NCBI GenBank assembly: GCA_016235745.1
Contig: JACRJA010000062.1
Coordinates: forward strand, 81,380-145,379
Direction of reading: 5' to 3'
From: Rhodocyclales bacterium
GTDB taxonomy: Bacteria; Pseudomonadota; Gammaproteobacteria; Burkholderiales; Rhodocyclaceae
DNA: 64,000 nt
A program made the translations under genes and the position numbers. Every line of letters begins with the position of its first letter. Position 1 is the first letter of the stretch. This document shows, one piece after another, positions 26,433 through 39,297 of this stretch. The notes below the pieces were generated by a model, which did no database searches, was not told the origin of the DNA, and worked only from the letters and a program-made list of their open reading frames with translations.

Positions 26433-27897
26433 TCTGCGCCGTACTCCCCTGGCGCTGGCGCTGCTGCTGGCCAGCGCCGGCTGTTCGATGATGCCGGACT
26501 ACTTCCGGCCCGAGCCGCCAGTGGCTGAGCAGTGGCCCGCTTCCGTCGACCCGCGCGGCGAGCGCGACATTGCCGACATGCCCTGGCAGGAATACTTCCC
26601 CGACCCGCGCATGCAGGCGCTCATCGCCGCCGCGCTCGAGAACAACCGCGACCTGCGCGTGGCCGTGGCCCGGGTCGAGGAAGCGCGCGCGATGTACCGC
26701 ATCCAGCGCGCGGACCGTTTCCCCAATGTCTCGCTCGACGCCTCCGAGCAGGCCGCGCGCATGCCGGGCGATCTCTCCCCCAGCGGCCGATCCTCCACCG
26801 ATCAACGCTACGACGTCGGCCTGGGCCTGCTCTCCTTCGAGCTCGACTTCTGGGGCCGCGTCGCTAGCCTCACCGAAGCCGCCCGCCAGCAATACCTCGC
26901 CACCGAGGAAGCCCAACGCGCCTTCCGCCTCTCGCTCATCTCGGACGTGGCCAACGCCTACCTCTCGCTCAAGGAAGCCGAAGAGAGCCTGCTGCTCGCC
27001 AAAGAAACCTTGCGCACCCGCGCCGAGATGCTGACCCTGGTCGAGGCGCGGCGCAACCTCGGCGTCGCCTCCGAGCTCGACTACCTGCAGGCCCGTGGCT
27101 CCTACGAGACCGCGCGCGTGGCGGTGGAGCAGCTCGACCAGCAGCGCGTGGCCGCCGAAAACTACCTGCGCCTGGTGGTCGGTATCGACCGTTCCGACTG
27201 GCCCGAAGGCCGCAGCCTGCGCGATCAGGATCTCATCGGCAACTTCGCCGTCAATGTCCCCTCGGAAGTGCTGCTGCGCCGCCCGGACGTGCGCGCGGCC
27301 GAACGCCAGCTCATCGCTGCCAACGCCAACATCGGCGCGGCGCGGGCCGCCTTCTTCCCCCGCATCACGCTCACCGGCATGCTCGGCACCGCCAGCGCCG
27401 CCTTCAGCGGCCTCTTCGACGCCGGCAGCGCCGCCTGGACTTTCCAGCCCATGCTCACCCAGCCCATCTTCGACGCCGGCCGCACGCAGGCGAACCTGGA
27501 TCTCGCCGTGGTGCGCAAGAACATCGCCGTGGCGCAGTACGAGAGCATCATCCAGCAGGCGTTCCGCGAGGTGGCCGATCTACTGTCGGCGCGCGAGCGC
27601 ATCGCCCGTCAGCTCGAGGCGCAGATGATGCTCGAGCGCACCCAGCAGCAGCGGCTCGCGCTCACCGAGGCGCGCTACCGCGAAGGCATCACCAGCTTTC
27701 TCGAAGTGCTCGATGCGCAGCGCGATGCCTTCGCCGCCTCGCAAGCGGTGATCTCCACCCGCCGGCAGCTGCTCTCGGCCGCAGCCCAGCTCTACAAGGC
27801 GCTCGGCGGCAGTCGCGAATTCGAGGGCGAGCCGATCGTGGCCAGCGCGAACGCCCCGGATTCCACGGCGGCGAAGCAGACCGCAGGCAGCGAGTAA
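26425..27897 (+). CDS. RND outer-membrane channel lipoprotein (OprM/NodT family)
   Basis: The 490-residue protein has a lipoprotein signal with LLASAGCSMMPDY (Cys near residue 20). Two repeats of the outer-membrane efflux protein domain follow: ALENNRDLRVAVARVEEARAMYRIQ near 70 and RRPDVRAAERQLIAANANIGAARAAFFPRITLTG near 290. FDAGRTQANLDLA and YREGITSFLEVLDAQRD are conserved near the second half. It is the last gene of the TetR-adaptor-pump-channel operon and completes a self-contained tripartite pump, so no TolC from elsewhere is needed. Confidence 0.92.
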   Translation: MPDLRRTPLALALLLASAGCSMMPDYFRPEPPVAEQWPASVDPRGERDIADMPWQEYFPDPRMQALIAAALENNRDLRVAVARVEEARAMYRIQRADRFPNVSLDASEQAARMPGDLSPSGRSSTDQRYDVGLGLLSFELDFWGRVASLTEAARQQYLATEEAQRAFRLSLISDVANAYLSLKEAEESLLLAKETLRTRAEMLTLVEARRNLGVASELDYLQARGSYETARVAVEQLDQQRVAAENYLRLVVGIDRSDWPEGRSLRDQDLIGNFAVNVPSEVLLRRPDVRAAERQLIAANANIGAARAAFFPRITLTGMLGTASAAFSGLFDAGSAAWTFQPMLTQPIFDAGRTQANLDLAVVRKNIAVAQYESIIQQAFREVADLLSARERIARQLEAQMMLERTQQQRLALTEARYREGITSFLEVLDAQRDAFAASQAVISTRRQLLSAAAQLYKALGGSREFEGEPIVASANAPDSTAAKQTAGSE

Positions 27898-27915
27898 CCC
27901 CTCCCTCCGCGTCCT

Positions 27916-27966
27916 GAGCGCAAGGGCGCTCGGGCACGCCGCCCCCGGCTTTCCCTCGCTTATAAT
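27916..27966 (+). promoter_or_regulatory. Intergenic hairpin and -10 box between the efflux operon and the GGDEF/EAL-CZB gene
   Basis: GAGCGC-AAGG-GCGCTC (27916-27931) forms a 6-bp hairpin without a T tract and may weakly terminate the efflux operon. TATAAT at 27961-27966 lies 27 bp before the next start and is a plausible -10 box; its -35 region is poor. Confidence 0.35.
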
Positions 27967-27993
27967 GGGGAACAGCATGGGGAAGGGGGGACG

Positions 27994-30900
27994 ATGACCA
28001 ACCGCCGCCTGAAAGTATTCCTGTACGCGCTTTGTTCGCGGCTGCGCTGCTGCATCGTCCCATTCTTGATGCTGCCGGCACTGTTCGTCCCGCTATACCC
28101 GGTATGGGCCCAGCAACTTCCCGAAGCGCTACGGCAGCATTCCTTGCCAGCGCTGCTCGTCGCGCCCGACGGCGGGCGCATCGTCGATGCCAACGAGGCG
28201 GCGATCGCCTTCTACGGCTATCCTCCCGAGCGGTTGCGCGGCGGCATGACCATCGTCGAGATCAACCAACTCACGGCCGACGAAGTGCAGCGCGAGATGG
28301 ACGAAGCGCGCCGTCAGCGGCGCAATTTCTTCGTCTTCCCCCATCGCCTCGCCTCCGGCGAGATCGTCGCCACCGAGGTCTATTCGAGCCCGGTACGGAT
28401 CGACGGGCGCACCTACCTGCTCTCGCTCGTGCTGCCTGAAACCCGCGCCACCCTGTTGCAGACCGAACTGCAACGCTACCAGAACCGGCTGGAGGAACTC
28501 GTCGCCGTGCGCACCGAGGCGCTGCAGCGCACCGAGGCGGCGCGCCGCGAGCTGCTCGGTTGGGCCGTGATCGGCCTGGGGCTGCTGCTCGCGCTGCTCG
28601 CCGCGGCCTATCTGCGGCTGCGGCGCGCCCAGCATCAGACACGTCATCTGGCCGAGGAGCTCGAACTCACCCTCGAAGGAGCGGGGCTCGGCCGCATCCT
28701 GTGGGACGTCGAACGGCGCGTCGCCACCTTCTGCCCCCGGATCCAGCGCATTCTCGGGCTACCCGGAGAGCGTCCGATCGACGTGCCGCTCGAGCAGTGG
28801 GTGGCGATGATCCACCCCGAGGAGCGGGAACGGGTGCATCAGGTGGTCGTCGAACACCTCAACCACACGCGCCCCAACGTCGACCTGCGCTACCGCATCC
28901 GCCACGCCGACGGCAGCTGGCGCTGGCTCGAGACCTGGGCTCGCGCCGTCGACCGCGAAGGCGGCCGCGTGCGCCGTATCGCCGGACTCGCCCGCGACGT
29001 CACCGCAGCCGTGCAGCTGGAGGAATCTCAGCGCATCGCCGCCAGCGTATTCCACGCGCTGGCCGAGGGTGTGGTGGTCACCGATACCGATCTCGTGATC
29101 CTCGAGGTCAACGACGCGCTGCTGCGCATGACGGGCTTTTCGCGCGAGGAGGTGATCGGAGCGCGCATCGCGCCGTGGCGTTCGCACCGTCACGACCGGT
29201 CTTTCTACGAGGCGATGTGGGAAACCCTGCGCGCCAGGGGCAGCTGGCACGGCGAAGTGTGGAACCAGACCAAGGCGGGGCAGCCGCTGCCGACGCTGCT
29301 CACCATCTCGGTGGTCTACGACGAACAGCGCCGACCGACCCGCTACGTCGCGGCGATGCAGGACATCACCACGCTCAAGGCGCAGCAGCAGATGCTCGAG
29401 CGCCTGGCCTACCACGACGAACTCACGGGTCTGCCCAACCGGGTGCTGCTCAACGACCGCTTGGCGCAAGCGCTCGCCGCCGCCCGGCGCCACGGCACCG
29501 CGGTAGCGATCGCCTATCTCGATCTCGACGGCTTCAAGCCGATCAACGACCGCTGCGGCCATGAGGCCGGCGACGACGTGCTGCGCCTCACCGCCCGGCG
29601 CCTGCAAGGGACGCTGCGCGAGACCGACACGCTTGCGCGCATCGGCGGCGACGAGTTCGTTGCCGTGATCACCGACCTCGCCTCGCCCGAGGACTGGCAA
29701 GCGATCGTGGAGCGCATGCTCTCCGTCACCCGCACGCCGATCAAGTACGGCGACGAGCTGCTGCAGCTCACCACCAGCATCGGCGTCACCGTCTACCCCG
29801 AGGACGACGCCGACCCCGAGGTGCTGCTGCGCCACGCCGATCTCGCCCTCTATCAGGCGAAGCAGGCGGGCAAGAACCGCTATTGCCGCTTCGACGCCAG
29901 GCTCGACCGCGAGCAGCAGGCGCGCCGCTCCCTGAGCCAGGCGGTGATCGAAGGCATCGAACGGGAAGAACTGCGGCTCTACCTGCAGCCGCGCGTGGAA
30001 CTGGCAAGCGGACGCATCGAAGGCGCGGAAGCCCTGGTGCGCTGGCGGCACCCCACGCGAGGGCTGCTCGCCCCCGGCGCCTTCATCCCGGCGATCGAAA
30101 ACGACGAAGCGATCGTGCGGCTCGGCAACTGGGTGTTCGAACGGGCGCTGGCCCAGCTCACCGACTGGACGCGCCAGGGGCGCGACTGGCTCGTCTCGGT
30201 CAACGTCGCGCCGCGCCAGCTGCTCGACCCCACCTTTCCCCGTCAGCTCGAAGAGCGGCTCAAGCGCTACCCCGACGCCCCACCGCAACGGCTGGAGTTG
30301 GAGATCGTCGAATCGAGCGCGCTCGATGCCGGCATCGGTCTCGAACAGCTGATGATGCAGTGCCGCACGCTGGGCGTGCGTATGTCGATCGACGATTTCG
30401 GCAGCGGCTACTCGTCGCTCGCCTACCTCAAGCGCGTACCGGCGCACGCGATCAAGATCGACCAGGCCTTCGTCATCCACCTGCTCGACGAGACCGACGA
30501 CTACCGCATCGTCGAGGCCGTGCTCGAACTCGCCCGCACCTTCGACCTGCACTGCGTCGCCGAAGGGGTGGAGACGGTGGAACACGGCGAATACCTGCTG
30601 CGGCTGGGCGCCGACGTCGCCCAAGGCTATGGCATCGCACACCCCATGCCGCAGGCCGACTTCACCAACTGGGCGCTGCGCTGGCAGCAACCGCCGCAGT
30701 GGGGGCGCTGGCGCGATACCCTGGCCAACCCCCTGTGCCGGCAGATGGCGCGCTTCGAGCTCACCCACCGCCACTGGTTCGCCCGGCTCGAATACCACCT
30801 GCGCGACCCGGCCGCCACCCCGCCGCCCGAGCTCGATCCGCACCGCTGCGACTTCGGCCGCTGGCTCGACAAAGAAGGGCGCGAATTCCTGGCCCGCCGA

Positions 30901-31083
30901 CCCGGATTCGCCGAGATCGAGCGCACGCATGAGGCGATGCACCACGCCGCCCGGCACCTGCTCGCCGCGAACGAGGCCGGCGCTCCGCCAAACCCGGCCC
31001 TCCACCAAGAGGTGCTGTCCCGGCATCGCGCGCTCGTCGGGCAGCTGCAGGCGCTCGCGCTCGCCATCGCCCTGGGCGGCTGA
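27994..31083 (+). CDS. Membrane PAS-GGDEF-EAL protein with C-terminal CZB zinc-binding domain
   Basis: The 1029-residue protein has a hydrophobic N-terminus (PFLMLPALFVPLYPVWAQ), a PAS-like domain at about 45-150 that should be periplasmic, and a transmembrane helix at about 190-212. Two cytoplasmic PAS domains (about 220-345 and 350-470) follow. The GGDEF domain has RETD then ARIGGDEF near 545-560, and the EAL domain carries EALVRWRHP, DDFGSGYSSLAYLKR and VAEGVETVEHG, so both enzymatic sites look complete. The last about 100 residues match the chemoreceptor zinc-binding (CZB) pattern: HRHWFARL, HRCDFGRWL, ERTHEAMHHAARH. CZB uses three His and one Cys to bind zinc, so zinc control of c-di-GMP turnover is likely. 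The start follows a GGAAGGGGGG tract. Confidence 0.88.
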   Translation: MTNRRLKVFLYALCSRLRCCIVPFLMLPALFVPLYPVWAQQLPEALRQHSLPALLVAPDGGRIVDANEAAIAFYGYPPERLRGGMTIVEINQLTADEVQREMDEARRQRRNFFVFPHRLASGEIVATEVYSSPVRIDGRTYLLSLVLPETRATLLQTELQRYQNRLEELVAVRTEALQRTEAARRELLGWAVIGLGLLLALLAAAYLRLRRAQHQTRHLAEELELTLEGAGLGRILWDVERRVATFCPRIQRILGLPGERPIDVPLEQWVAMIHPEERERVHQVVVEHLNHTRPNVDLRYRIRHADGSWRWLETWARAVDREGGRVRRIAGLARDVTAAVQLEESQRIAASVFHALAEGVVVTDTDLVILEVNDALLRMTGFSREEVIGARIAPWRSHRHDRSFYEAMWETLRARGSWHGEVWNQTKAGQPLPTLLTISVVYDEQRRPTRYVAAMQDITTLKAQQQMLERLAYHDELTGLPNRVLLNDRLAQALAAARRHGTAVAIAYLDLDGFKPINDRCGHEAGDDVLRLTARRLQGTLRETDTLARIGGDEFVAVITDLASPEDWQAIVERMLSVTRTPIKYGDELLQLTTSIGVTVYPEDDADPEVLLRHADLALYQAKQAGKNRYCRFDARLDREQQARRSLSQAVIEGIEREELRLYLQPRVELASGRIEGAEALVRWRHPTRGLLAPGAFIPAIENDEAIVRLGNWVFERALAQLTDWTRQGRDWLVSVNVAPRQLLDPTFPRQLEERLKRYPDAPPQRLELEIVESSALDAGIGLEQLMMQCRTLGVRMSIDDFGSGYSSLAYLKRVPAHAIKIDQAFVIHLLDETDDYRIVEAVLELARTFDLHCVAEGVETVEHGEYLLRLGADVAQGYGIAHPMPQADFTNWALRWQQPPQWGRWRDTLANPLCRQMARFELTHRHWFARLEYHLRDPAATPPPELDPHRCDFGRWLDKEGREFLARRPGFAEIERTHEAMHHAARHLLAANEAGAPPNPALHQEVLSRHRALVGQLQALALAIALGG

Positions 31084-31112
31084 ACGCCGCCATGCAGCCG
31101 CGCAGCAGGTTG
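31083..31112 (+). repeat. Dispersed 30-bp repeat, copy 2
   Basis: 28 of 30 bases match 5663-5692. It begins at the last base of the stop codon of the GGDEF/EAL-CZB gene and fills most of the 35-bp gap before the metH stop. Confidence 0.6.
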
Positions 31113-31118
31113 GGCGCC

Positions 31119-34796
<3,678 letters not shown>

Positions 34797-34803
34797 GCCT
34801 CTT

Positions 34804-34853
34804 CCTCCAAAAAAGCGAAACGCCCGTGAAGCCTGCCGGCGGCAGAGCCTCAC
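34804..34853 (-). promoter_or_regulatory. Expression platform of the metH riboswitch
   Basis: Read on the minus strand, a long hairpin (34853-34826, about 12 pairs with one bulge and one G-U) follows the aptamer. A GCG-TTT-CGC mini-stem and a run of six Ts (34814-34809) come next, and the Shine-Dalgarno GGAGGAAGA sits immediately after the T run. This looks like a terminator-type switch placed directly against the ribosome-binding site; whether it works by termination or by site masking is not settled by sequence. Confidence 0.5.
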
Positions 34854-34908
34854 GAGCGTCGTTGTTCTCTCCGAGCCTGGCGGCGGGCGCCGCTGCAACG
34901 CTCCTCGG
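34852..34908 (-). ncRNA. S-adenosylhomocysteine (SAH) riboswitch aptamer
   Basis: On the minus strand the leader of metH contains CCGAGGAGCGTTGC, then a GC stem, then GCCAGGCTCGG, then AACGACGCTC. This is the SAH riboswitch consensus: P1 pairs CCGAG with CTCGG, P2 is the GC stem between them, and the GAGCG/CGCTC pairing forms the long-range stem. SAH riboswitches activate ahcY and metH genes in beta- and gammaproteobacteria. The aptamer begins about 14 nt after the hemW stop codon, so the transcript may start within hemW or be a readthrough product. Confidence 0.88.
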
Positions 34909-34921
34909 AAAGCCCCGTATT

Positions 34922-36067
34922 TTACGGCAAGAACGCTTCCAGCACCGCGTTGAGCAGGCGCCAGCCGCGCTCGGTGGCGGCGATGCGCCAGGCAAGCGGC
35001 TCCACCAACCCCTGCGCTTCGAGCCGCCTCCAGCGCGGCGCGAGCGTCTCCAGGGGAAGGCCCGTGCGCGCCGCGAACCATTCCCGCGGCACCCCCGCGC
35101 GCAGCCGCAACGCGTTCATGAGAAACTCGAAGGGAAGCGCCTCGGACGCCACCCTCGCCTCTTCCTGCACGAAAGGAGCGGCGGCCGCCAGATAGCGGCG
35201 CGGATGCTTGTGCTTCATGCGCCGCACGATGCCTGCGGGCGTGCTCAGCTTGCCGTGCGCGCCCGGCCCTACGCCGAGGTAGTCGCCGAACCCCCAGTAA
35301 TTCAGGTTATGCCGGCAAGCTTCCCCCGGCAGCGCCCAGGCCGAGACCTCGTAGTGGACGAAGCCCGCACGCGCGAGCCGCGCTTCCACCGCCGCCTCGA
35401 TTGCCGCCATTTCCTCATCCGGGGGAAGCGCCGGCGGCGAAGCGGCAAAAGGCGTGTTCGGCTCGATCGTGAGCTGATAACAGGAGAGATGCGTCGCCCC
35501 GCCGTCGAGCGTCGCCGCCACGTCGGCGAGCGCCGCCGCCGGGCTCTGGCCGGGCAGACCGATCATCAGATCGACGTTGACGCGAGGAAACACAGCCACC
35601 GCCGCGGCGAGCGCCGCCCGCGCCTGGGCGCCGTCGTGGATGCGCCCCAGGCGCTGCAAGGCCGCCTCGTCGAAGCTCTGCACCCCCAGCGAAAGCCGAT
35701 TCACCCCGGCCTGGGCGTAAGCGGCGAAGCGCGCCGCCTCGAACGTGCCGGGGTTCGCCTCCAGCGTGATCTCGGCGTTGGGCGCAAGCGGCAAGTGCCG
35801 TCGAATCGCCGCGATGAGCCGCGCGAGCGCCTCGCCCGAGAGCAGGCTCGGCGTGCCGCCGCCAAAGAAGACCGTGTCGACCGGCCGTGCGCCCGCACGC
35901 CCGGCTTCGGCCTCGAGGTCGGCTTCCAGCGCCGCGAGGAATTCCGCCTCCGGCACCTCACCGGCGAGCGGATGGGAATTGAAGTCGCAGTACGGGCACT
36001 TCCTCACGCACCACGGCACGTGCACGTAGAGCGACAGCGGCAGCTGCGCCGGATCCGGTACGCTCAA
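34922..36067 (-). CDS. hemW: HemW-like radical SAM protein (heme chaperone)
   Basis: The 381-residue protein was long annotated as oxygen-independent coproporphyrinogen oxidase but is now viewed as a heme chaperone. The radical SAM cluster motif [12 protein letters not shown] is near residue 20 (CxxxCxxC). [44 protein letters not shown] and [11 protein letters not shown] are HemN/HemW blocks, and the extra Cys of true HemN is missing. The C-terminal HemN domain ends at 34922. The start is TTG at 36067, inside TTGA overlapping the rdgB stop, with GGGAGGGGG just upstream; no in-frame ATG or GTG lies before the radical SAM motif within the non-overlapping part. Confidence 0.88.
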   Translation of the reverse strand: MSVPDPAQLPLSLYVHVPWCVRKCPYCDFNSHPLAGEVPEAEFLAALEADLEAEAGRAGARPVDTVFFGGGTPSLLSGEALARLIAAIRRHLPLAPNAEITLEANPGTFEAARFAAYAQAGVNRLSLGVQSFDEAALQRLGRIHDGAQARAALAAAVAVFPRVNVDLMIGLPGQSPAAALADVAATLDGGATHLSCYQLTIEPNTPFAASPPALPPDEEMAAIEAAVEARLARAGFVHYEVSAWALPGEACRHNLNYWGFGDYLGVGPGAHGKLSTPAGIVRRMKHKHPRRYLAAAAPFVQEEARVASEALPFEFLMNALRLRAGVPREWFAARTGLPLETLAPRWRRLEAQGLVEPLAWRIAATERGWRLLNAVLEAFLP

Positions 36068-36675
36068 GCCCCCTCCCGCGCAAGCCGCGCCCGCAGGCGG
36101 CGCAAGGCCCGGCCGCGGTGGCTCAGGCGGTTCTTCTCTTGCGGCGAGAGCTCGGCCGCGGTCTTGCCCAGCGGCGGAAGGTAGAAGAGCGGATCGTAAC
36201 CGAAGCCGCCCGCGCCGCGCGGCGCCGTGAGGATTTCCCCCCACCATCGCCCCTCGGCCACGAGCGGCAGAGGGTCGTCGGCCGCGCGCAAAAAGACCAC
36301 GCAGCTATAGAAAAACGCCCGCCGCGCCGCGCCTTCGAGCCCCTGCATCGCCGCGAGCAAGGCCGCGTTGTTGCGCGCATCCGAGCGGGGTTCGCCTGCG
36401 AAGCGCGCCGAGCGCACGCCGGGCGCGCCGCCCAGCGCCGGCACCGCCAGGCCCGAGTCGTCGGCGATCGCCGGCAGGCCGGAGGCCGTCGCCGCGTGCC
36501 GCGCCTTGGCCAGGGCATTTTCCAAGAACGTAGGGTGCGGCTCTTCGGCCTCGGCAATGCCCAGCGCCCCTTGCGCCAGCACCTCCCAACCGAGCGGCGC
36601 GAGCAGCGCCTGGAGCTCGGCCGCCTTCTTGACGTTGGCGCTCGCCAGCACCACCCGGCGCTGCGCCCCGCTCAT
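36064..36675 (-). CDS. rdgB: Inosine/xanthosine triphosphate pyrophosphatase (RdgB/HAM1)
   Basis: The 203-residue house-cleaning enzyme hydrolyses ITP, dITP and XTP to monophosphates, keeping non-canonical purines out of nucleic acids. [18 protein letters not shown] replaces the usual TGNxGK opening with [48 protein letters not shown] and [10 protein letters not shown] then [15 protein letters not shown] follow as expected. The start at 36675 overlaps the rph stop (ATGA). The rph-rdgB-hemW order is a common proteobacterial arrangement. Confidence 0.93.
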   Translation of the reverse strand: MSGAQRRVVLASANVKKAAELQALLAPLGWEVLAQGALGIAEAEEPHPTFLENALAKARHAATASGLPAIADDSGLAVPALGGAPGVRSARFAGEPRSDARNNAALLAAMQGLEGAARRAFFYSCVVFLRAADDPLPLVAEGRWWGEILTAPRGAGGFGYDPLFYLPPLGKTAAELSPQEKNRLSHRGRALRRLRARLAREGA

Positions 36676-37385
36676 GCGCGGCTGCTCCGCTGCGCTTCGA
36701 GCAGCGCCCCGATCCCGCGCTCGGCGAGCGCGAGCAGGGCCTCGAGCGCGCTCCGGTCGAACGCCCCGCGCTCGGCCGTGCCCTGCAGCTCGACGAAACC
36801 GCCCGCGCCGGTCATCACCACGTTCATGTCGGTGTCGCAGGTGGAATCCTCGGCATAGTCGAGATCGAGCAGCGCCTCCCCGCCCACGAGCCCCACCGAC
36901 ACCGCCGCCACCTGGTCGCGCACGGGCGAGGCCGCCAGCACCCCGCGCGCCACCAGCGCCTCGCAGGCATCGGCCAGGGCCACCCAGGCGCCGGTGATCG
37001 CCGCCGTGCGCGTGCCGCCGTCGGCCTGCAGCACGTCGCAGTCGAGCACGATCTGCCGCTCCCCCAGCGCAGCCAGATCCACCACCGCGCGCAGCGAACG
37101 CCCGATCAGGCGCTGGATCTCCAGCGTGCGCCCGCCCTGCTTGCCCCTGGCCGCCTCGCGCGGCGTGCGCGTGTGCGTCGCGCGCGGCAGCATGCCGTAT
37201 TCGGCCGTCACCCAGCCCTGCCCCGTCCCTTTGAGGAAAGGGGGCACGGATTCTTCGACGCTGGCGGTACACAACACCCGCGTACGCCCAAAGGCGATCA
37301 GCACCGAGCCCTCGGCGTATTCGGTAAAACCCCGTTCGATGCGCACCGGGCGCAGCTCGTCGGCGCGCCTGCCATCATGACGCAT
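36672..37385 (-). CDS. rph: Ribonuclease PH
   Basis: The 237-residue phosphorolytic 3'-5' exoribonuclease trims tRNA precursors. The start [20 protein letters not shown] matches the family, as do [12 protein letters not shown] near 64, [14 protein letters not shown] near 91 with phosphate-binding Arg, [20 protein letters not shown] near 113 and [20 protein letters not shown] near 174. The length is that of E. coli RNase PH (238). The gene begins 3 bp after the PP2C phosphatase stop and overlaps rdgB, so phosphatase, rph, rdgB and hemW are likely one transcript. Confidence 0.95.
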   Translation of the reverse strand: MRHDGRRADELRPVRIERGFTEYAEGSVLIAFGRTRVLCTASVEESVPPFLKGTGQGWVTAEYGMLPRATHTRTPREAARGKQGGRTLEIQRLIGRSLRAVVDLAALGERQIVLDCDVLQADGGTRTAAITGAWVALADACEALVARGVLAASPVRDQVAAVSVGLVGGEALLDLDYAEDSTCDTDMNVVMTGAGGFVELQGTAERGAFDRSALEALLALAERGIGALLEAQRSSRA

Positions 37386-37388
37386 GAT

Positions 37389-38306
37389 TCATCCCTTGAA
37401 TTTCTGGATCGTCTCGTTGATCTCGCGGATCGCCCGTTCGATCTCCTCGTTGTCCATCGGCTCGGCCGGAAAACCCGACGGCTGGTGCGGCAGGGAGAAG
37501 GCCGTCGTCACCTGGTCGAGCGCCATGGTCTCGGTGGAGACCGTATCCGGCGCCAAGGAAGGCTCCCCTTCCTCCCAGCGCATGGCGATGAGCGAGACGT
37601 TGTCCGAATTGGGCCCCGCCTCCATCTCCGCCTGCTCCGCCAGCTCGGGCACCACCCTCATGAGCGGCCCGCGCGCCAGACGCTCGGCGATCTCCTCGTC
37701 GTCGAGCACCCCCCACAACCCGTCGGAACACAGGGCGATCACGTCGCCGGGCTGCAAAACCGCCCGGCGGCTGAAGTCGATGTGCGGCAAGGTCTCCCCG
37801 CCGAGCGAACAATAGAGACGGTTGCGGCTCTCGTGCGTGCGCAGCTGCGCCTCGCTGAGCACCCCTTGTTCGATCAAGAGCTGCGCATGCGAATGGTCGA
37901 CGGTGCGCGTGAGCACCTTGCCATTGCGAATGTGATAGAGGCGCGAATCGCCCACGTGCGCCCACCAGGCGCATCCCCCTTCCTGCACCAGGCAGGTGAC
38001 GACCGTCGCACGCGGGTTTCCCTCGATGCGATTCACGCGGGCATATTCCAGGATCGCGTAGTGCGCATTGATGATCGCCTGCGACAGAAAACTCAAGGGA
38101 TCCTCGACCCGCGGCTTGGCCGATAGGCGAAACGCCTGGATGAGGCTCTGCAGCGTGATCTGCGCCGCCACTTCCCCGGCCGCATGCCCCCCCATGCCGT
38201 CGGAGAGCACCATGAGCAGCGCCTCGCGCGAATAGGCGTAGCCCACCCGGTCCTCGTTCACCGGCCGTCCGCCCACGCTCGTGGCCTGATGGATGGAGAA
38301 TTTCAT
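37389..38306 (-). CDS. PP2C-family (PPM) Ser/Thr protein phosphatase
   Basis: The 305-residue protein has the metal-dependent PPM fold. GGRPVNEDRVGYAYS near residue 12, LMVLSDGMGGHAAGEVAA near 30-47, WAHVGDSRLYHIRNG near 110 and VIALCSDGLWGVLDDEEIAE near 195 provide the Asp ligands for two metal ions. A C-terminal tail of about 50 residues beyond the catalytic domain (from EGEPSLAPDT) is low in homology and acidic. The start at 38306 has AAGGAG seven bases upstream and overlaps the kinase stop by four bases. It is predicted to reverse the action of the adjacent kinase. Confidence 0.88.
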   Translation of the reverse strand: MKFSIHQATSVGGRPVNEDRVGYAYSREALLMVLSDGMGGHAAGEVAAQITLQSLIQAFRLSAKPRVEDPLSFLSQAIINAHYAILEYARVNRIEGNPRATVVTCLVQEGGCAWWAHVGDSRLYHIRNGKVLTRTVDHSHAQLLIEQGVLSEAQLRTHESRNRLYCSLGGETLPHIDFSRRAVLQPGDVIALCSDGLWGVLDDEEIAERLARGPLMRVVPELAEQAEMEAGPNSDNVSLIAMRWEEGEPSLAPDTVSTETMALDQVTTAFSLPHQPSGFPAEPMDNEEIERAIREINETIQKFKG

Positions 38307-39247
38307 CGCGCAGCTCCTTCCGGTACAGAAGGCATCATCGAACGGTATTCGGTGGCGGCCACCAGGAACGGCACGTAGGCCGACAGTACCTTCTGCACCG
38401 CATAAGCGCTCTGCGGCCGTTTCTCGGGATCGAGCTGCATCAGATCGACGATGAGATCGATCAACTCCGGCGTATAGTGTTCCCGATAGGGCGCGAGGCG
38501 CGGCGTCAGATCGTCTTTCTCCTGCCGCGCCTCGGCCCGCGGCGGCGCCTGCCCGGTGACGCAGGTATAGAGCGTGGCGCCGAAGCTGTAGAGATCGGTC
38601 CACGGCCCGATGTCCTCCCGCTTGCTGCTGAGCTGCTCCGGCGGGGCGTAGCCGGGCGTAAACATCGTGCGCACCCACTCCTGGTCGGAAGACAGGCTCT
38701 GGCGCGCCGAACCGAAGTCGATGAGCACCGGGTCGCCGTTGCGGCGCAGGTAGATGTTGGCCGGCTTGAGATCCAGGTGCAGCAGCTTGTGCGTATGCAC
38801 CTCGCGCAGTCCCGAGAGCACCCGCAGCCCCATCGCCCGGATGAAGCTCTCGCGCAACCCCCCGTGCTTCTGCCGGACGTACTGCAGCAGGGTGCGCCCT
38901 TCTTCATACTGCATCACCATGTAGACGGTCTGGTTCGCCCGGAAGAAGTTGAGCACCCGGATCACGTTGGGGTGGTTGATGCGCGCGAGCGAGCGCCCCT
39001 CTTCGAAGAAGCACTTCAGCCCGAAGAGAAATGAGCGCTCACAATCGGGCAGGATCTCCGGTTCGATCTCCCCCTCATCCCGTCGCGCCATGGTATGCGG
39101 CAGATACTCCTTGATCGCCACCGTTTTCCCGTCGCGATCGTGGGCGCGATAGACGAAAGAAAACCCCCCCTTGGCGAGCAGGTCGAGAATGCGGTAGCCC
39201 TCCACGAGCCACCCCTCGGGCAACGGAGCGTTTTGTTGTGTCGACAT
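38303..39247 (-). CDS. Hanks-type Ser/Thr protein kinase
   Basis: The 314-residue cytosolic kinase lacks any transmembrane or sensor domain. The glycine loop is LAKGGFSFVYRA near residues 23-34, the catalytic Lys is in VAIKEY, and the catalytic loop is HLDLKPANIYL (HLD instead of HRD). The Mg motif is DFGSAR, and the activation segment ends PGYAPPEQL. The start at 39247 (MSTQQNAPLPEGWLVEGYRI) is chosen because the longer frame to 39298 would need a TTG and runs into yicC. It heads the minus-strand operon with the PP2C gene and diverges from yicC-gmk-rpoZ-spoT. Substrates are unknown. Confidence 0.88.
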   Translation of the reverse strand: MSTQQNAPLPEGWLVEGYRILDLLAKGGFSFVYRAHDRDGKTVAIKEYLPHTMARRDEGEIEPEILPDCERSFLFGLKCFFEEGRSLARINHPNVIRVLNFFRANQTVYMVMQYEEGRTLLQYVRQKHGGLRESFIRAMGLRVLSGLREVHTHKLLHLDLKPANIYLRRNGDPVLIDFGSARQSLSSDQEWVRTMFTPGYAPPEQLSSKREDIGPWTDLYSFGATLYTCVTGQAPPRAEARQEKDDLTPRLAPYREHYTPELIDLIVDLMQLDPEKRPQSAYAVQKVLSAYVPFLVAATEYRSMMPSVPEGAAR

Positions 39248-39265
39248 GGCCGGACCGGGTATGAT
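39236..39265 (+). promoter_or_regulatory. Candidate sigma-70 promoter for yicC-gmk-rpoZ-spoT
   Basis: TTGTGT (39236-39241), an 18-bp spacer and TATGAT (39260-39265) lie 32 bp before the yicC ATG. It overlaps the start of the divergent kinase gene, so the two operons may compete for this site. Confidence 0.4.
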
Positions 39266-39297
39266 AAACCGCCTCGGACGAAGCGTGGAATCACTCA

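Noticed and set aside
34797..35081. Upstream extension of the metH frame
   Set aside because: It would translate through the SAH riboswitch and into hemW; the strong ribosome-binding site at the conserved start decides for 34796.
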